Notes under the pieces: model-generated
The model's database searches: none
What the model saw: the letters and a program-made list of their open reading frames with translations, nothing else
Told to the model about the DNA's origin: nothing
Made by a program: the position numbers and the translations under genes
Origin: Paenibacillus sp. FSL H8-0548
GTDB taxonomy: Bacteria; Bacillota; Bacilli; Paenibacillales; Paenibacillaceae
Length of the DNA stretch: 64,000 nt
NCBI RefSeq assembly: GCF_038630985.1
Contig: NZ_CP152049.1
Location: forward strand, 4,731,501 to 4,795,500
Direction of reading: 5' to 3'
Part shown: piece by piece, positions 1-8,686 of the stretch
Position numbering within the stretch: the stretch's first letter is position 1
Layout of the letters: each line of letters starts with the position of its first letter

Positions 1-2
1 TT

Positions 3-779
3 GCTGATTTTATCGTAAAGTCACCTGAACGCATTCCCTTCTATACCGAAGAGGATATCGCGATCAAGGCAGGCGTTAGTATCGCCACCGTATCACGATT
101 TTGGAAATCGATCGGTTATGACAATTTAAAATCATTCAAAAAATATTTACAGGAAACACAGCATTCGACCCCTGCTCGTAAAATGCAGCATGTATTGGAA
201 AAAACCGAGCGTGAGGTCGTCGTTCAGATGATTTCCTCCGCTGCGGTCAATTTGGAGGAAACTGCAAAACGAATTTCCCTTCAAGCGTTCGATAGAGCAG
301 TCGATACACTAAACACGGCGAATAAAATATTCGTTCACGGGCCAGGCTCTACCTCCTGTTTAACTGATTTGCTGCGGTTCCGACTGAATCGAATTGGAAT
401 AGAAATTAGGATTATGCCTCAGAGCGGACATGAATTACTAGAGAGTCTCGTCCACGCTGGCCCGCAGGATGTTGTTCTTTTCTTCGGCTTTGTTCGCAAA
501 TCACCTGAGGCTACTGTTATCTTGGAACAAGCCTCCGAATCCGGATATACGACCATACTAATTACTGATCTTCTGCTCTCGGACATGATCAACGAAAGCG
601 ATATTGTTATTCAAGTAGACCGGGGTGACAGAGACGCATTCCATTCCCTTGTCGCTCCCATGGCCATAGTGGAAAGTCTATCCGTATCTCTAGCCGGGCA
701 GCGTGGCGAGGCTGCGATGGACAAGCTTAAGCAGCTTCACGCCATGCGCAAGCAATATGCCGCTTTGCTGCCGAAATAA
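3..779 (+). CDS. MurR/RpiR-family transcriptional regulator, 5' end outside the window
   Basis: The reading frame is open from the first bases, so the true start lies upstream. The visible N-terminal part (Y-T-E-E-D-I-A then V-S-I-A-T-V-S-R-F) is the recognition half of an RpiR helix-turn-helix. After a linker comes a SIS sugar-phosphate binding domain (about window residues 105-230) with the phosphate-loop-like stretch FVHGPGSTS and a second loop near FFGFVRKSPEATV. RpiR proteins repress or activate sugar, amino-sugar or sugar-acid catabolic operons in response to a phosphosugar. The target cannot be told because the upstream neighbours are missing. An insertion sequence begins 70 bp downstream. 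The family call is firm; the ligand is unknown. Confidence 0.85.
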   Translation, partial: ADFIVKSPERIPFYTEEDIAIKAGVSIATVSRFWKSIGYDNLKSFKKYLQETQHSTPARKMQHVLEKTEREVVVQMISSAAVNLEETAKRISLQAFDRAVDTLNTANKIFVHGPGSTSCLTDLLRFRLNRIGIEIRIMPQSGHELLESLVHAGPQDVVLFFGFVRKSPEATVILEQASESGYTTILITDLLLSDMINESDIVIQVDRGDRDAFHSLVAPMAIVESLSVSLAGQRGEAAMDKLKQLHAMRKQYAALLPK

Positions 780-913
780 TGAAAAGTGATAAGCTCGCTG
801 TTAGTGGAGAGAAGTGGAATTTAAAGAAGATGGCGGTGCAGAAGTGATATGCTCCCCATACGGTAGACAGGTGAAATAATTAAAGCCTGTTTACTGTAGG
901 GGAGCATTTTTTT

Positions 914-1591
914 ATGCCTAGAAATAAACTGAACGCCTCGGAAAAATTGGCTATCCTTCAAGAGATCGAAGCTGGTCACATTGGAGTAAGGGCAGCTACT
1001 AAGAAGTATGGCTGTGCCATGTCTACGCTTGCAAATTGGCAACGTCGTTATCGGTTATACGGTTACGAGGGATTAGAGATCCGCACACACAATCGTAGTT
1101 ATTCCAAAGAAATTAAGCATCAAGCGGTTATGGATTATCTAAACGGGGGGTTGTCGCAGAACCAAGTCATAGATAAGTACAGGATCGCTAGTCGAGCAGC
1201 TCTCTTTCATTGGATTAATAAGTATAATGGTCATAGCAGCTTAAAAACCTATACAGGGGGAACAACAGCTATGACCACGGGACGCAAGACAACATGGCAG
1301 GAGAGGATCGACATTGTACTGTACTGCCTTGCGAATGGACAAGACTACACGAAGACAGCAAAGTATTTCCAGGTATCTTACCAGCAAGTGTACGGATGGA
1401 TGAGAAAGTATACAGAGGGCGGCCAGGATGCTTTGCAAGATGGTAGAGGGCGTACCAAGACGCCTGAAGAGTTAACCGAAGTTGATGAGCAAAAGCTCGC
1501 GATGAAGAAGCTGGGGTACGAAATCGAGCGACTCCGGGCTGAGAATGCTTTCTTAAAAAAGTTACAGGAGTTCGAAAGGGGGCGACCTTAA
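914..1591 (+). CDS. IS150-like transposase subunit OrfA (double helix-turn-helix)
   Basis: This is a 225-residue protein with two HTH_28/IS150-type DNA-binding units. One is near residues 10-55 (GVRAATKKYGCAMSTLANWQ) and the other near 125-175 (YTKTAKYFQVSYQQVYGWM). A C-terminal leucine-zipper-like stretch (MKKLGYEIERLRAENAFLKK) matches the OrfA oligomerisation helix. The start is preceded by the purine-rich GTAGGGGAG. The heptamer A-AAA-AAG at 1555-1561 near the 3' end is the usual IS3 slippery site, and a -1 slip there would fuse OrfA to OrfB into a transposase of about 518 residues. Confidence 0.9.
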   Translation: MPRNKLNASEKLAILQEIEAGHIGVRAATKKYGCAMSTLANWQRRYRLYGYEGLEIRTHNRSYSKEIKHQAVMDYLNGGLSQNQVIDKYRIASRAALFHWINKYNGHSSLKTYTGGTTAMTTGRKTTWQERIDIVLYCLANGQDYTKTAKYFQVSYQQVYGWMRKYTEGGQDALQDGRGRTKTPEELTEVDEQKLAMKKLGYEIERLRAENAFLKKLQEFERGRP

Positions 1592-2469
1592 GCCAACACC
1601 GACAAGAGAACATCTACCTTGCCATTCAAGCCATCCAGCAAACGGAGTCAATAACCATACAGCTCTTATGCAGCGTTGCTGGGATTCCGAGGTCGAGCTA
1701 TTACAAGTGGCTTAATCGAACACCTAGTACACGTGAGGTGGAGAACAGAGAGCTGACGGAGATAATGATGTCTTTGTACGAGAAGGTTGAGGGTACCTTT
1801 GGTTACCGACAATTAACGTTGCATATGCGTCGAGAATGGCCACATCCGATTAATCATAAGCGAGTGCAAAGACTGATGAGAATTAAGGGGATCCAGTCTG
1901 TCATCCGCAGAAAGAAAAAGAAGTATAATCGTTCTACGCCGCAGCAAGTAGCTGAAAACGTGCTTAACCGCAACTTTCAAGCGGAAGCGCCGAATGAAAA
2001 GTGGGTTACGGATGTCACGGAGTTTAAGTTTGGCCATAGCCAGAAGGCTTATTTAAGCGCCATCCTCGATCTTCATGATAAATCGATTGTTTCCTATGTA
2101 CTCGGTCACTCGAATAATAATCCTCTCGTCTTTCAAACGTTGGAGTTGGCTTTGCAGGCAGCACCTCATAGCAAACCTATGATTCATAGCGACCGTGGTT
2201 ACCAGTACACGTCACTGCGGTTTAAAGAAATGCTGGACAAGGCTGAAATGACGCAGAGTATGTCCCGAGTGGGCCGTTGCATTGATAACGGTCCGATGGA
2301 ATCTTTCTGGGGGACCCTGAAATGTGAAAAGTATTATTTGCATACCTATCACACATATGAGGAACTAAAGAAGGATATCGATGACTACATTCACTTTTAC
2401 AATAATGAACGGTTTCAGGCAAAACTAAACGGCCTCAGTCCCATGGAATTCAGGACAAAGGCCGCTTAA
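1561..2469 (+). CDS. IS150-like transposase OrfB (DDE integrase core), made by -1 frameshift
   Basis: The frame is open from 1543 and is entered at 1561 after -1 slippage on A-AAA-AAG. An internal ATG at 1738 lies inside the domain and is unlikely to be the natural start. An N-terminal HTH_21 region (about 60 residues, with GTFGYRQLTLHMRREW) precedes an rve/DDE core. The catalytic triad is visible as D in WVTDVTEF, D in MIHSDRGYQYTS and E in MESFWGTLKCE, with the usual spacing of about 35 residues between the last two. The frame ends just before the right inverted repeat and looks intact. Confidence 0.9.
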   Translation, partial: VTGVRKGATLSQHRQENIYLAIQAIQQTESITIQLLCSVAGIPRSSYYKWLNRTPSTREVENRELTEIMMSLYEKVEGTFGYRQLTLHMRREWPHPINHKRVQRLMRIKGIQSVIRRKKKKYNRSTPQQVAENVLNRNFQAEAPNEKWVTDVTEFKFGHSQKAYLSAILDLHDKSIVSYVLGHSNNNPLVFQTLELALQAAPHSKPMIHSDRGYQYTSLRFKEMLDKAEMTQSMSRVGRCIDNGPMESFWGTLKCEKYYLHTYHTYEELKKDIDDYIHFYNNERFQAKLNGLSPMEFRTKAA

Positions 2470-2535
2470 CTAACTTTTATTTTTTGTACTGTCTACTTGA
2501 CGGGGCGCAGTTCAAAGTCGATTCCTGCAGCGCCA

Positions 2536-2714
2536 TTTTCCTTTGTTACCTGCTTATCGCGCAAGAATGCCTGCTGCTACGTGGCATTAAGCACCTATGT
2601 GTGCTTATCCGCACGATATGACCATCTTTCGCCGATAATTCCACCTCATAAGACCATATGTGTGCTTATCCGCACGATGTGACCATCTCTCGCCGATAAT
2701 TCCACCTCATAAGT
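2536..2714. repeat. 61-bp tandem repeat, two near-identical copies plus a degenerate one
   Basis: Two copies, starting near 2596 and 2657, share ATGTGTGCTTATCCGCACGA, then ATGACCATCT or GTGACCATCT, then CGCCGATAATTCCACCTCAT. They differ at only a few positions and the period is 61 bp. A weaker third copy lies upstream at about 2536-2595 (TGCTTATCGCGCA). No credible gene covers it. It sits directly after the insertion sequence. Function is unknown. Confidence 0.7.
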
Positions 2715-2960
2715 GGCTATCCAGTCTTGAGCAATGACCTTTTTGGATACCCACTTCATCTTTTTCTATTAAATTTCTCTCAGTCAAGCTATCATAGTAT
2801 CCGCAGCCATTATTTAATCGATAAAGGATATTGTCTTTAAAACTCGATATAAATAAAAGGCACTTTCTTCGTGCGTGGTGCTTTCATTAAGAGCTTGAAT
2901 GGTTGTTTTGTGATAGATTCTTGTGATCCGCCTCGATTATTTTTTCAAAATACATCAAAG

Positions 2961-2995
2961 AAAAAAAGACCACTCCAAAGTTAGGAGTGATCTCT
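2961..2995 (-). terminator. Rho-independent terminator of the VTC/DUF4956/beta-helix operon
   Basis: Read on the minus strand, a stem ATCACTCC / GGAGTGGT with a 7-nt loop is followed by CTTTTTTTC. It lies about 35 bp beyond the stop of the lipoprotein gene. Confidence 0.8.
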
Positions 2996-3028
2996 TTGTA
3001 TAGTACATCAGCTTATTTCAATACCTTT

Positions 3029-4978
3029 TTACCTTCTGCCTCCGCCTTGGGGTCTAGTTCCCCCTCCACCTGGGCCTTGATTAGCATTGCCGGTCGTTAC
3101 CCCCGATTCGTTCAACCAAGTTACGCTGCTTGAAATCTCAAACTCCGTTACCTTTGTTCCTCCCGTATATTCTCCATCCGTGTAAAGCCCGTTCACTCCA
3201 GCACCTGTCGATGTTCCTCCTGAGTAAAGCGTGTAAGAGCTACCCTCTTTCAGATCCGGCGAGCTAATCACCACGGATTGATAATTCTTGGATGGAGCAG
3301 CGGTCATAATCGTATTGCCTTCGCTGTCTGCCAAATGAACGATCGTGCCAGCCTGCTGTGTCTGAGGAAAAGTCATGCTGACCGAGAATTGGCTCGAATT
3401 ATCAGATGGAGCTTGAGCCATTCCGGAGCTACCAGCGGCCACTAATATTCCGCCGCTCTGCTCAAAGCTTCCGTCATAATCCAATGGTCCATTGCCGCTA
3501 GTCGTTGGGCCATTCACAATGACGGTACCGCCCGTCATCACAATTGATCCATTTGAATCCAATCCGTCACCTGACGCATCAATGGTTAGTGTTCCTCCAC
3601 TAATGGTAAGCAGGTTGGTCGCAGACTCGCTAAACTGATCCTGACGGCCAGCTGCAGTAGCTTCGTCATTGCCTCCCGCAACATTTACTCCGTCATCAGA
3701 AGAAACAACATGCACTTCTCCGTCTGTAATCGTGATATTGGCTCCTTCAATTCCTTCATAGCTCTTCGTAATATTGATCGTTCCACCGTCTATTGATACT
3801 AAGGAATCTGCATGAATGCCATCGTCACCAGACATGATATTGAACTCTCCATTTGCTACACCAACATTGCTGTTACTGTGAATGGCATCATCTGCAGCAT
3901 CGATCGTGAACGTTCCGTTATTAATGTTAATATTCCCTCCGGCCTTCAGTCCTTTAGCGCTTGTTGTTTCGGTATCATCGGCTGAATTGCTGGTTTCGGA
4001 AGCACTGTTGCCTCGCGGATTTTGTCCCATCTCACCCATTTTCACTTCACCATTCTCACTGCCTCCGCCTGTAACTATTGTGTAAATCCCTCCATCAACC
4101 ACCAGTGCGTTCTCGGACTGAATGCCGTCACTTCCAGCTTGGATGTCAAACTCGCCTTCCGCAATGGCGATAAATCCTTTACCTTCATCAGTGTCGTTGG
4201 TCGATTTAATTCCGTCACCTCCAGCTACAATGGTGAACTTCCCGTCTTGAACAGCAACCAAATCTTTTCCGATCAATCCGTCATCAGCTGCTTGAATCTC
4301 AAAAGTACCGCTCATCACTTTCAAGTCATCTTTACTTGTTATTCCATCATTATAGTTACCAGTAACCGATAACTTGCCGGTTCCATTGATCGTCAGATCA
4401 GCTTTGCTAAAGATCGCTGCACTCGGTTCATCGGTAGAAGCATCAGCGAAAATATACTTGTCTCCATCTGATACGAAGTTTTCCGTTCCTTCTTGCAAAG
4501 TAATGATCACTTTTCCCGCTTCTTTAATGTAAATCGCTGCACTGTCATTGTCATGAATATTCACGCCGTTCAGCACCAATTGGACGGTCCCTTCAGCCTG
4601 TTCATCGACCACTATCTGCCCATCGCTGAGCGTCCCGCTAAGGACATAGGTTCCTGCTGCTGTAATCGACACCGTCCCATTTGTTGCTTCAGCGCCGGAA
4701 CCGCTAACCGTCGCGTTCGTTCCGTTCAGTTCAATCGCTGTTGAATTGTCCACGCTCCAAGCTGTAGCAGAGTCATCTTCGTCAAACTTTACTAGATCGG
4801 ACAGCTTAATGCTGGCTAGCTGTACAGTAGAAGTAGTTCCTGTTTCACTCTGTACCGTCGTTATCGTTGATGTAGTTACCTCATCTGCTTTTGTTCCGGT
4901 ATTCGTGCTGCAAGCCGTCATGGCAGCAGCAACCAGCAGCGCCATACCTATCTTAAAGCCTGTTAATAAATTTTTCAT
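3029..4978 (-). CDS. Carbohydrate-binding beta-helix lipoprotein, Cthe_2159 (DUF4353) family
   Basis: The protein has 649 residues. A lipoprotein signal peptide with lipobox MTACS (cysteine at about residue 23) is followed by a low-complexity Ser/Thr linker. A long right-handed beta-helix region (about 75-540) contains repeated turns such as ADDGLIGKD, GSDGIQSEN, ADDAIHSNS, GDDGIHADS and SDDGVNVAG. These Asp-rich turns are typical of the Cthe_2159 family, described as a cellulose- or pectin-binding polysaccharide-lyase-like fold. The tail is Gly-rich (GPGGGG). Predicted location is the outer face of the membrane. It is the last gene of an operon with DUF4956 and the VTC protein, 22 bp after DUF4956, with an AGGAGG site. 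The substrate is not visible from sequence. Confidence 0.85.
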   Translation of the reverse strand: MKNLLTGFKIGMALLVAAAMTACSTNTGTKADEVTTSTITTVQSETGTTSTVQLASIKLSDLVKFDEDDSATAWSVDNSTAIELNGTNATVSGSGAEATNGTVSITAAGTYVLSGTLSDGQIVVDEQAEGTVQLVLNGVNIHDNDSAAIYIKEAGKVIITLQEGTENFVSDGDKYIFADASTDEPSAAIFSKADLTINGTGKLSVTGNYNDGITSKDDLKVMSGTFEIQAADDGLIGKDLVAVQDGKFTIVAGGDGIKSTNDTDEGKGFIAIAEGEFDIQAGSDGIQSENALVVDGGIYTIVTGGGSENGEVKMGEMGQNPRGNSASETSNSADDTETTSAKGLKAGGNININNGTFTIDAADDAIHSNSNVGVANGEFNIMSGDDGIHADSLVSIDGGTINITKSYEGIEGANITITDGEVHVVSSDDGVNVAGGNDEATAAGRQDQFSESATNLLTISGGTLTIDASGDGLDSNGSIVMTGGTVIVNGPTTSGNGPLDYDGSFEQSGGILVAAGSSGMAQAPSDNSSQFSVSMTFPQTQQAGTIVHLADSEGNTIMTAAPSKNYQSVVISSPDLKEGSSYTLYSGGTSTGAGVNGLYTDGEYTGGTKVTEFEISSSVTWLNESGVTTGNANQGPGGGGTRPQGGGRR

Positions 4979-5000
4979 ATCTCATCGTTCCCTCCTTATT

Positions 5001-5684
5001 TTAATAGTCAGCTACGGTTGGACTCATCGTTAACGAAAGATCCAGATTGCCATTGCGGCAGCGAATTGCATCAAGAAATTCCTTCTGATTTGCGGATTCA
5101 TCAAGCGTGACCGTGTAGACCAGCTCATATAAACTGCCAAGTTCGGTCGTTCTAATCTTTTTAAGCTCATATCCGACTTTAAATTTGGCAAAGACTTCAG
5201 CGAAAGCATCCTCATATCCCAAGCTTTCCGGAATAGTTACTTTCAGTGTTTTCTGCAATGTTTTTCTTACGCCAAAGTTAGTACGGTTAAGGATAAACAT
5301 AAGCACACACAGAATAATCGTAAACAATGCGGCGTAGCCGAATGAACCGACTCCGCAGGCGAGTCCGGCTGCCATGGTGAACAAGACAAAGGTAATATCT
5401 TTCGGGTCGCCTGGCGCGCTTCTGAACCGAATAATGGAGAACGCTCCGGCAAGGCTGAAGGCTCTGGCTATATTGCTGCCAATGAGCAAAATAATGATCG
5501 CCACAATGACTGGCAGCAATACCATCGTTAACGTGAAGCTTTGTGAATAGCCATTTGGATTAGTCTTCATATAGGTATAGCTAATGATTCCACCGAGTAC
5601 TATCGATAAAAAAATGGTTAACAGTGCGTTAGTAAAGGTTAAGGTTGTACTTGTCAAATCTGTCGAAAATAAAGAATCAAGCAT
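5001..5684 (-). CDS. DUF4956 integral membrane protein
   Basis: The protein has 227 residues. Hydrophobic segments lie at about 15-35, 48-75, 95-112 and 115-133 (TIFLSIVLGGIISY, TMVLLPVIVAIIILLIG, FVLFTMAAGLACGVGS, LFTIILCVLMFIL). Between them is the conserved loop FSIIRFRSAPGDPKDI. A cytoplasmic C-terminal domain of about 90 residues follows. DUF4956 proteins are regularly coded beside VTC-type polyphosphate polymerases; their role is unproven, though membrane anchoring or translocation of the polymer is often supposed. The start overlaps the VTC stop by 8 bp and has AGGAG 10 nt upstream, so the two are probably translationally coupled. Confidence 0.85.
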   Translation of the reverse strand: MLDSLFSTDLTSTTLTFTNALLTIFLSIVLGGIISYTYMKTNPNGYSQSFTLTMVLLPVIVAIIILLIGSNIARAFSLAGAFSIIRFRSAPGDPKDITFVLFTMAAGLACGVGSFGYAALFTIILCVLMFILNRTNFGVRKTLQKTLKVTIPESLGYEDAFAEVFAKFKVGYELKKIRTTELGSLYELVYTVTLDESANQKEFLDAIRCRNGNLDLSLTMSPTVADY

Positions 5685-6420
5685 ATTGGATACTCTCCTG
5701 TCCTGTTTTGCTGTTCTTCAGCATTTTTTTGTATTCATTGCCGTATTTGGAGAAGCTGGTTCGGTACATTTGATGCTCCGAGAGCATTTTCGCCAACCAG
5801 ACTGGTATGGTCTTCTCGGCCTTAACTTCCATGAGCCATTGGCCCGGTTCGAGCAGTGGCTCGCCATAAGTACCGTCTTCCAGCTTAAGATCGTAGCGGC
5901 GGCTTCTTATATTGGTGTCAAATGTGATTCTCAAATCGCGGTTATTTTTACAGAACATCGCTTTTCGTTCATAAGACAGATACACTTTGGGCTGTAAATC
6001 ATACCGAGTTAAAAAGTATTTGATTTCTTCGATAACCTGCTTATTCATGTAGTCTTTGAATTCCGGCTCCATTCCCGTGCGAACAAATTCATAAGCTTCA
6101 TTTAATTTGAGTGACGTTCTTCTTTTATTGACTAGACCGAACACTTTCTTCTTTATTTCCAAATATACTTTTGCATCTTGATTCGGAATACCGTAAGCTC
6201 TTAATCGCAGCTTTTCCTTATACTTTGGTTTTGCTAGACTGTTCCGAATTAGAGCATTATGCGGGGTATCATAATACAAATTAGTTATGGAATAGAACTC
6301 ATGCTGCTTGTTGTAATCGTCCAATTCCATATATTCAAGTAATCGATTATAAAATTTGTAGTAGGCCTCGCTGTCTAGTAAGTATTTGTTCTCATACCGA
6401 TTGAACACTTCAATAGCCAT
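5677..6420 (-). CDS. VTC-domain polyphosphate polymerase
   Basis: This 247-residue protein is a single VTC domain, the fold of the triphosphate-tunnel enzymes. Charged tunnel motifs are present in order: RYENKYLLD near the start (ExK-type), KLRLRAYG, YLEIKKKVFG, KVYLSYERKAM, LRITFDTNIR and LMEVKAEK. In the yeast Vtc4 homologue these Lys/Arg/Glu residues bind ATP and the growing polyphosphate chain. All are kept here, so the enzyme is probably active. It has no SPX domain or membrane segment of its own, so membrane association presumably comes from DUF4956 coded downstream. It is the first gene of a three-gene operon, divergent from a two-component system. Confidence 0.85.
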   Translation of the reverse strand: MAIEVFNRYENKYLLDSEAYYKFYNRLLEYMELDDYNKQHEFYSITNLYYDTPHNALIRNSLAKPKYKEKLRLRAYGIPNQDAKVYLEIKKKVFGLVNKRRTSLKLNEAYEFVRTGMEPEFKDYMNKQVIEEIKYFLTRYDLQPKVYLSYERKAMFCKNNRDLRITFDTNIRSRRYDLKLEDGTYGEPLLEPGQWLMEVKAEKTIPVWLAKMLSEHQMYRTSFSKYGNEYKKMLKNSKTGQESIQYA

Positions 6421-6484
6421 ATGGGTTCAGATCCTTTCTGTTATCAATGTGTCGTGTACTTATGAATGTATCTTAGCCCCCAAA

Positions 6485-6550
6485 CCTTTAACGAATCTTA
6501 AATACAATTACATTCCCTATCTTTTTTTACAATCCCTTAACTATTCTTAA
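6485..6550. promoter_or_regulatory. Candidate response-regulator binding sites between the VTC operon and its two-component system
   Basis: Two similar 17-bp blocks, CCTTTAACGAATCTTAA (6485-6501) and CCCTTAACTATTCTTAA (6534-6550), lie 49 bp apart. Each contains a direct repeat of a TTAA-type half-site spaced about one helical turn, as OmpR/PhoB-type regulators prefer. They sit in the divergent promoter region. That the adjacent regulator binds them is inference. Confidence 0.45.
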
Positions 6551-6651
6551 TCTGCGCGCAATCATTTCATTAGTTAAGGTTGATTAAAGGTAATGTTGCT
6601 ATAATGAAGGAAGAAAACAAGCACATAATTTATGCAGAGGATGTCAAACCT

Positions 6652-7329
6652 ATGAGAATATTAATTGTAGAAGACGAGCTTCATCTTGCGGAGGCCTTAA
6701 CCCAAATATTAAAGAAGCATCATTATTCTGTAGACGCTGTCCATGATGGCAGATCGGGTCTAGATTATGCTCTAAGCGGGATTTATGATTTACTGCTGCT
6801 CGATATTATGATGCCAGAAATGGATGGAATCGCTGTGCTCAAGACCCTTCGCCAAAAAGGCGTATCTACTCCTGTTATTTTGCTTACCGCGAAGGGAGAA
6901 ATTACAGATATGGTGACAGGGCTCGACCATGGTGCCGATGATTATATAGCCAAACCCTTTTCATCGGAAGAACTATTGGCAAGAATAAGAGCAGCTTTAA
7001 GACGTAAAGGCGAGGTCATACCGGAGGATGCTATAAAGTTCGGGGATATTGAATTGAACACAGCGAACCCTAGACTCACGGTCAATGGAAAAGAGATCAA
7101 GCTGAACTTAAAGGAAAGTGAATTATTGGAGCTCCTTATATTGAGGAAACAGGCAGTAACCTCCAAAGAACAGATAATTGAGAAGCTATGGGGCTTTGAT
7201 TCGGAGGCTGAACATAATAATGTCGAGGTATACATTTCTTTTCTAAGAAAAAAACTAACCTTCCTCGGCTCGACTGTCCGCATTAGCACGATCAGAAGCG
7301 TTGGATACGTATTAGAGGTGACAACCTAA
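6652..7329 (+). CDS. OmpR/PhoB-family response regulator
   Basis: Counting from ATG 6652 the protein has 225 residues. A receiver domain begins MRILIVEDE with the acidic pair at 7-8, the phospho-acceptor Asp51 (LLLLDIMMPEMDG), the Thr switch in ILLTAK and Lys in YIAKPFS. A C-terminal winged helix (about 130-225) ends with the IRSVGYVLE beta hairpin. In-frame starts exist at 6580 (TTG) and 6604 (ATG), but they add a tail absent from the family. The start at 6652 places the receiver at residue 1 and has GCAGAGG upstream, though with a long gap, so the start is likely rather than certain. The stop overlaps the kinase start. It is divergent from the VTC operon, its probable target. Confidence 0.88.
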   Translation: MRILIVEDELHLAEALTQILKKHHYSVDAVHDGRSGLDYALSGIYDLLLLDIMMPEMDGIAVLKTLRQKGVSTPVILLTAKGEITDMVTGLDHGADDYIAKPFSSEELLARIRAALRRKGEVIPEDAIKFGDIELNTANPRLTVNGKEIKLNLKESELLELLILRKQAVTSKEQIIEKLWGFDSEAEHNNVEVYISFLRKKLTFLGSTVRISTIRSVGYVLEVTT

Positions 7330-8603
7330 TGTTCACAAGGCTCAGAAACCGGTTTCTTGTTGTTAATCTGGTTACCATCTCCATTATGATGCTAGTGGCT
7401 TTCGCCTCTATTTATGTCATTACCTATCGAAATGTGCAAAATGATATTAACATGGATCTTCACAGAATCTCGGATTCCTATCAGAAATCACAAGGTAATT
7501 CCGGGCGAAAAGGCTCTATTGAGCCAGTCTCCCCTTCAGCACCGGGAGAAAATAAACCTATGGACGATGGGAATGGACCTCAGAAGCGTTCTGTTTCATT
7601 CATGGTGCAAACGGATAAAGAGTGGAATCTTACAACTACCACCTCTCAATTCGGTATGGATGAAGATTTATATGAGCTTGCGCTGCAGAAAGCCGTCTCG
7701 ATGAATAAGAATATTGGGCAATTCACAATGGATGGGAGTCACTGGATCTTTAATACGCAGCCAACATATGAAGGATTTATGCTTGTATTTTTGGATATTA
7801 CGGCCCAGCAAAACATTTTGTCCAATTTAATCTATACGTTCGCTGTAGTGGGGGTGGTGATGCTTATTATTCTGTTCTTCGCGAGCCGCTTCTTCGCCAA
7901 TCGGTCGATTACACCGGTGAAGGAAGCTTTTGATAAACAGAAACAATTTATTGCTGATGCCTCCCATGAACTGAAAACTCCGCTGACTATAATTAACACC
8001 AATGCGGATGTTCTCTTATCCAATAGCGAGGACACCATTCACAATCAGTCGAAGTGGCTTCACTATATTAAGTCAGAAACGGAAAGAATGACACGGCTGA
8101 CCAATGACTTGCTGTACTTAACCCAAATGGATGATTCCAGAGAAAGCATGGTTTTTACAAAATTTAATGTTAGCGAAGCTGTCGAAAATATCATTTTAAC
8201 GATGGAAGCCATTATGTTTGAAAAGCATGTTTCACTTGACTATGACATTGAACCTGATTTGACTGTACAGGGCAGCAGTGAACAAATCAAACAAGTGGTC
8301 ATGATCCTCTTGGACAATGCAGTGAAATATACGAATGCTAAGGGCTCCGTAACTATTTCACTAAAAAAGCAGCATAATGATACGGTGTTATCCGTTTCAA
8401 ATACCGGCGAAGGCATTAATCCAGAGCATCTAACAAGAATATTTGACCGTTTCTACCGAACGGATGCTTCCAGAACACGCAAGCAAGGCGGCTATGGCCT
8501 GGGCCTAGCCATCGCAAAGTCCATTATAGAGCAGCATAAAGGGAGAATTTACGCCAAAAGCGTGGTCGGGGAATCTACCACCTTCTATGTTCACCTTTCT
8601 TAA
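7329..8603 (+). CDS. Sensor histidine kinase, partner of the adjacent OmpR-type regulator
   Basis: The protein has 424 residues. Membrane segments at about 10-30 and 160-182 enclose an extracytoplasmic sensor region of about 130 residues that is Pro/Ser-rich near its start. The HisKA H-box is SHELKTPLT, followed by the ATPase N-box (LLDNAVKYTN), FDRFYRTD and the G-box YGLGLAIAKS. The start overlaps the regulator stop (TAATG), so the pair is one operon. It is probably a membrane sensor of an envelope or phosphate-related signal controlling the divergent VTC operon; the stimulus is not evident. Confidence 0.88.
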   Translation: MFTRLRNRFLVVNLVTISIMMLVAFASIYVITYRNVQNDINMDLHRISDSYQKSQGNSGRKGSIEPVSPSAPGENKPMDDGNGPQKRSVSFMVQTDKEWNLTTTTSQFGMDEDLYELALQKAVSMNKNIGQFTMDGSHWIFNTQPTYEGFMLVFLDITAQQNILSNLIYTFAVVGVVMLIILFFASRFFANRSITPVKEAFDKQKQFIADASHELKTPLTIINTNADVLLSNSEDTIHNQSKWLHYIKSETERMTRLTNDLLYLTQMDDSRESMVFTKFNVSEAVENIILTMEAIMFEKHVSLDYDIEPDLTVQGSSEQIKQVVMILLDNAVKYTNAKGSVTISLKKQHNDTVLSVSNTGEGINPEHLTRIFDRFYRTDASRTRKQGGYGLGLAIAKSIIEQHKGRIYAKSVVGESTTFYVHLS

Positions 8604-8636
8604 AAAAGGAGGCTTACCCGTCCTGAAACACAGAAA

Positions 8637-8672
8637 AAAAGCTGGAAGCATTAGATGCCTCCAGCTTTTTTA
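8637..8672. terminator. Bidirectional terminator between the kinase and the SLH gene
   Basis: An 11-bp stem, AGCTGGAAGCA / TGCCTCCAGCT (one mismatch), with a short loop has A7 on its left and T5 on its right. It can therefore end transcription from both converging genes. Confidence 0.85.
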
Positions 8673-8686
8673 TTATCCATTATTGT

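Larger units (their letters stand above)
850..2509 (+). mobile_element. IS3-family (IS150-like) insertion sequence
   Basis: The element is about 1.66 kb and is bounded by imperfect terminal inverted repeats of roughly 27 bp. The left end starts TGCTCCCC and contains GTAGACAG; the right end, read inward, starts TGCGCCCC and contains GTAGACAG at the same offset. It encodes orfA and orfB in overlapping frames with orfB at -1, the standard IS3 organisation. The ends begin TG and finish CA. No short target duplication is evident: the flanking triplets are ATA on the left and GTT on the right. Both reading frames look intact, so the element could still be active. Confidence 0.9.

Noticed and set aside
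2536..2714. CRISPR array
   Set aside because: Only two good copies at 61-bp period, no separate spacers and no cas genes nearby.
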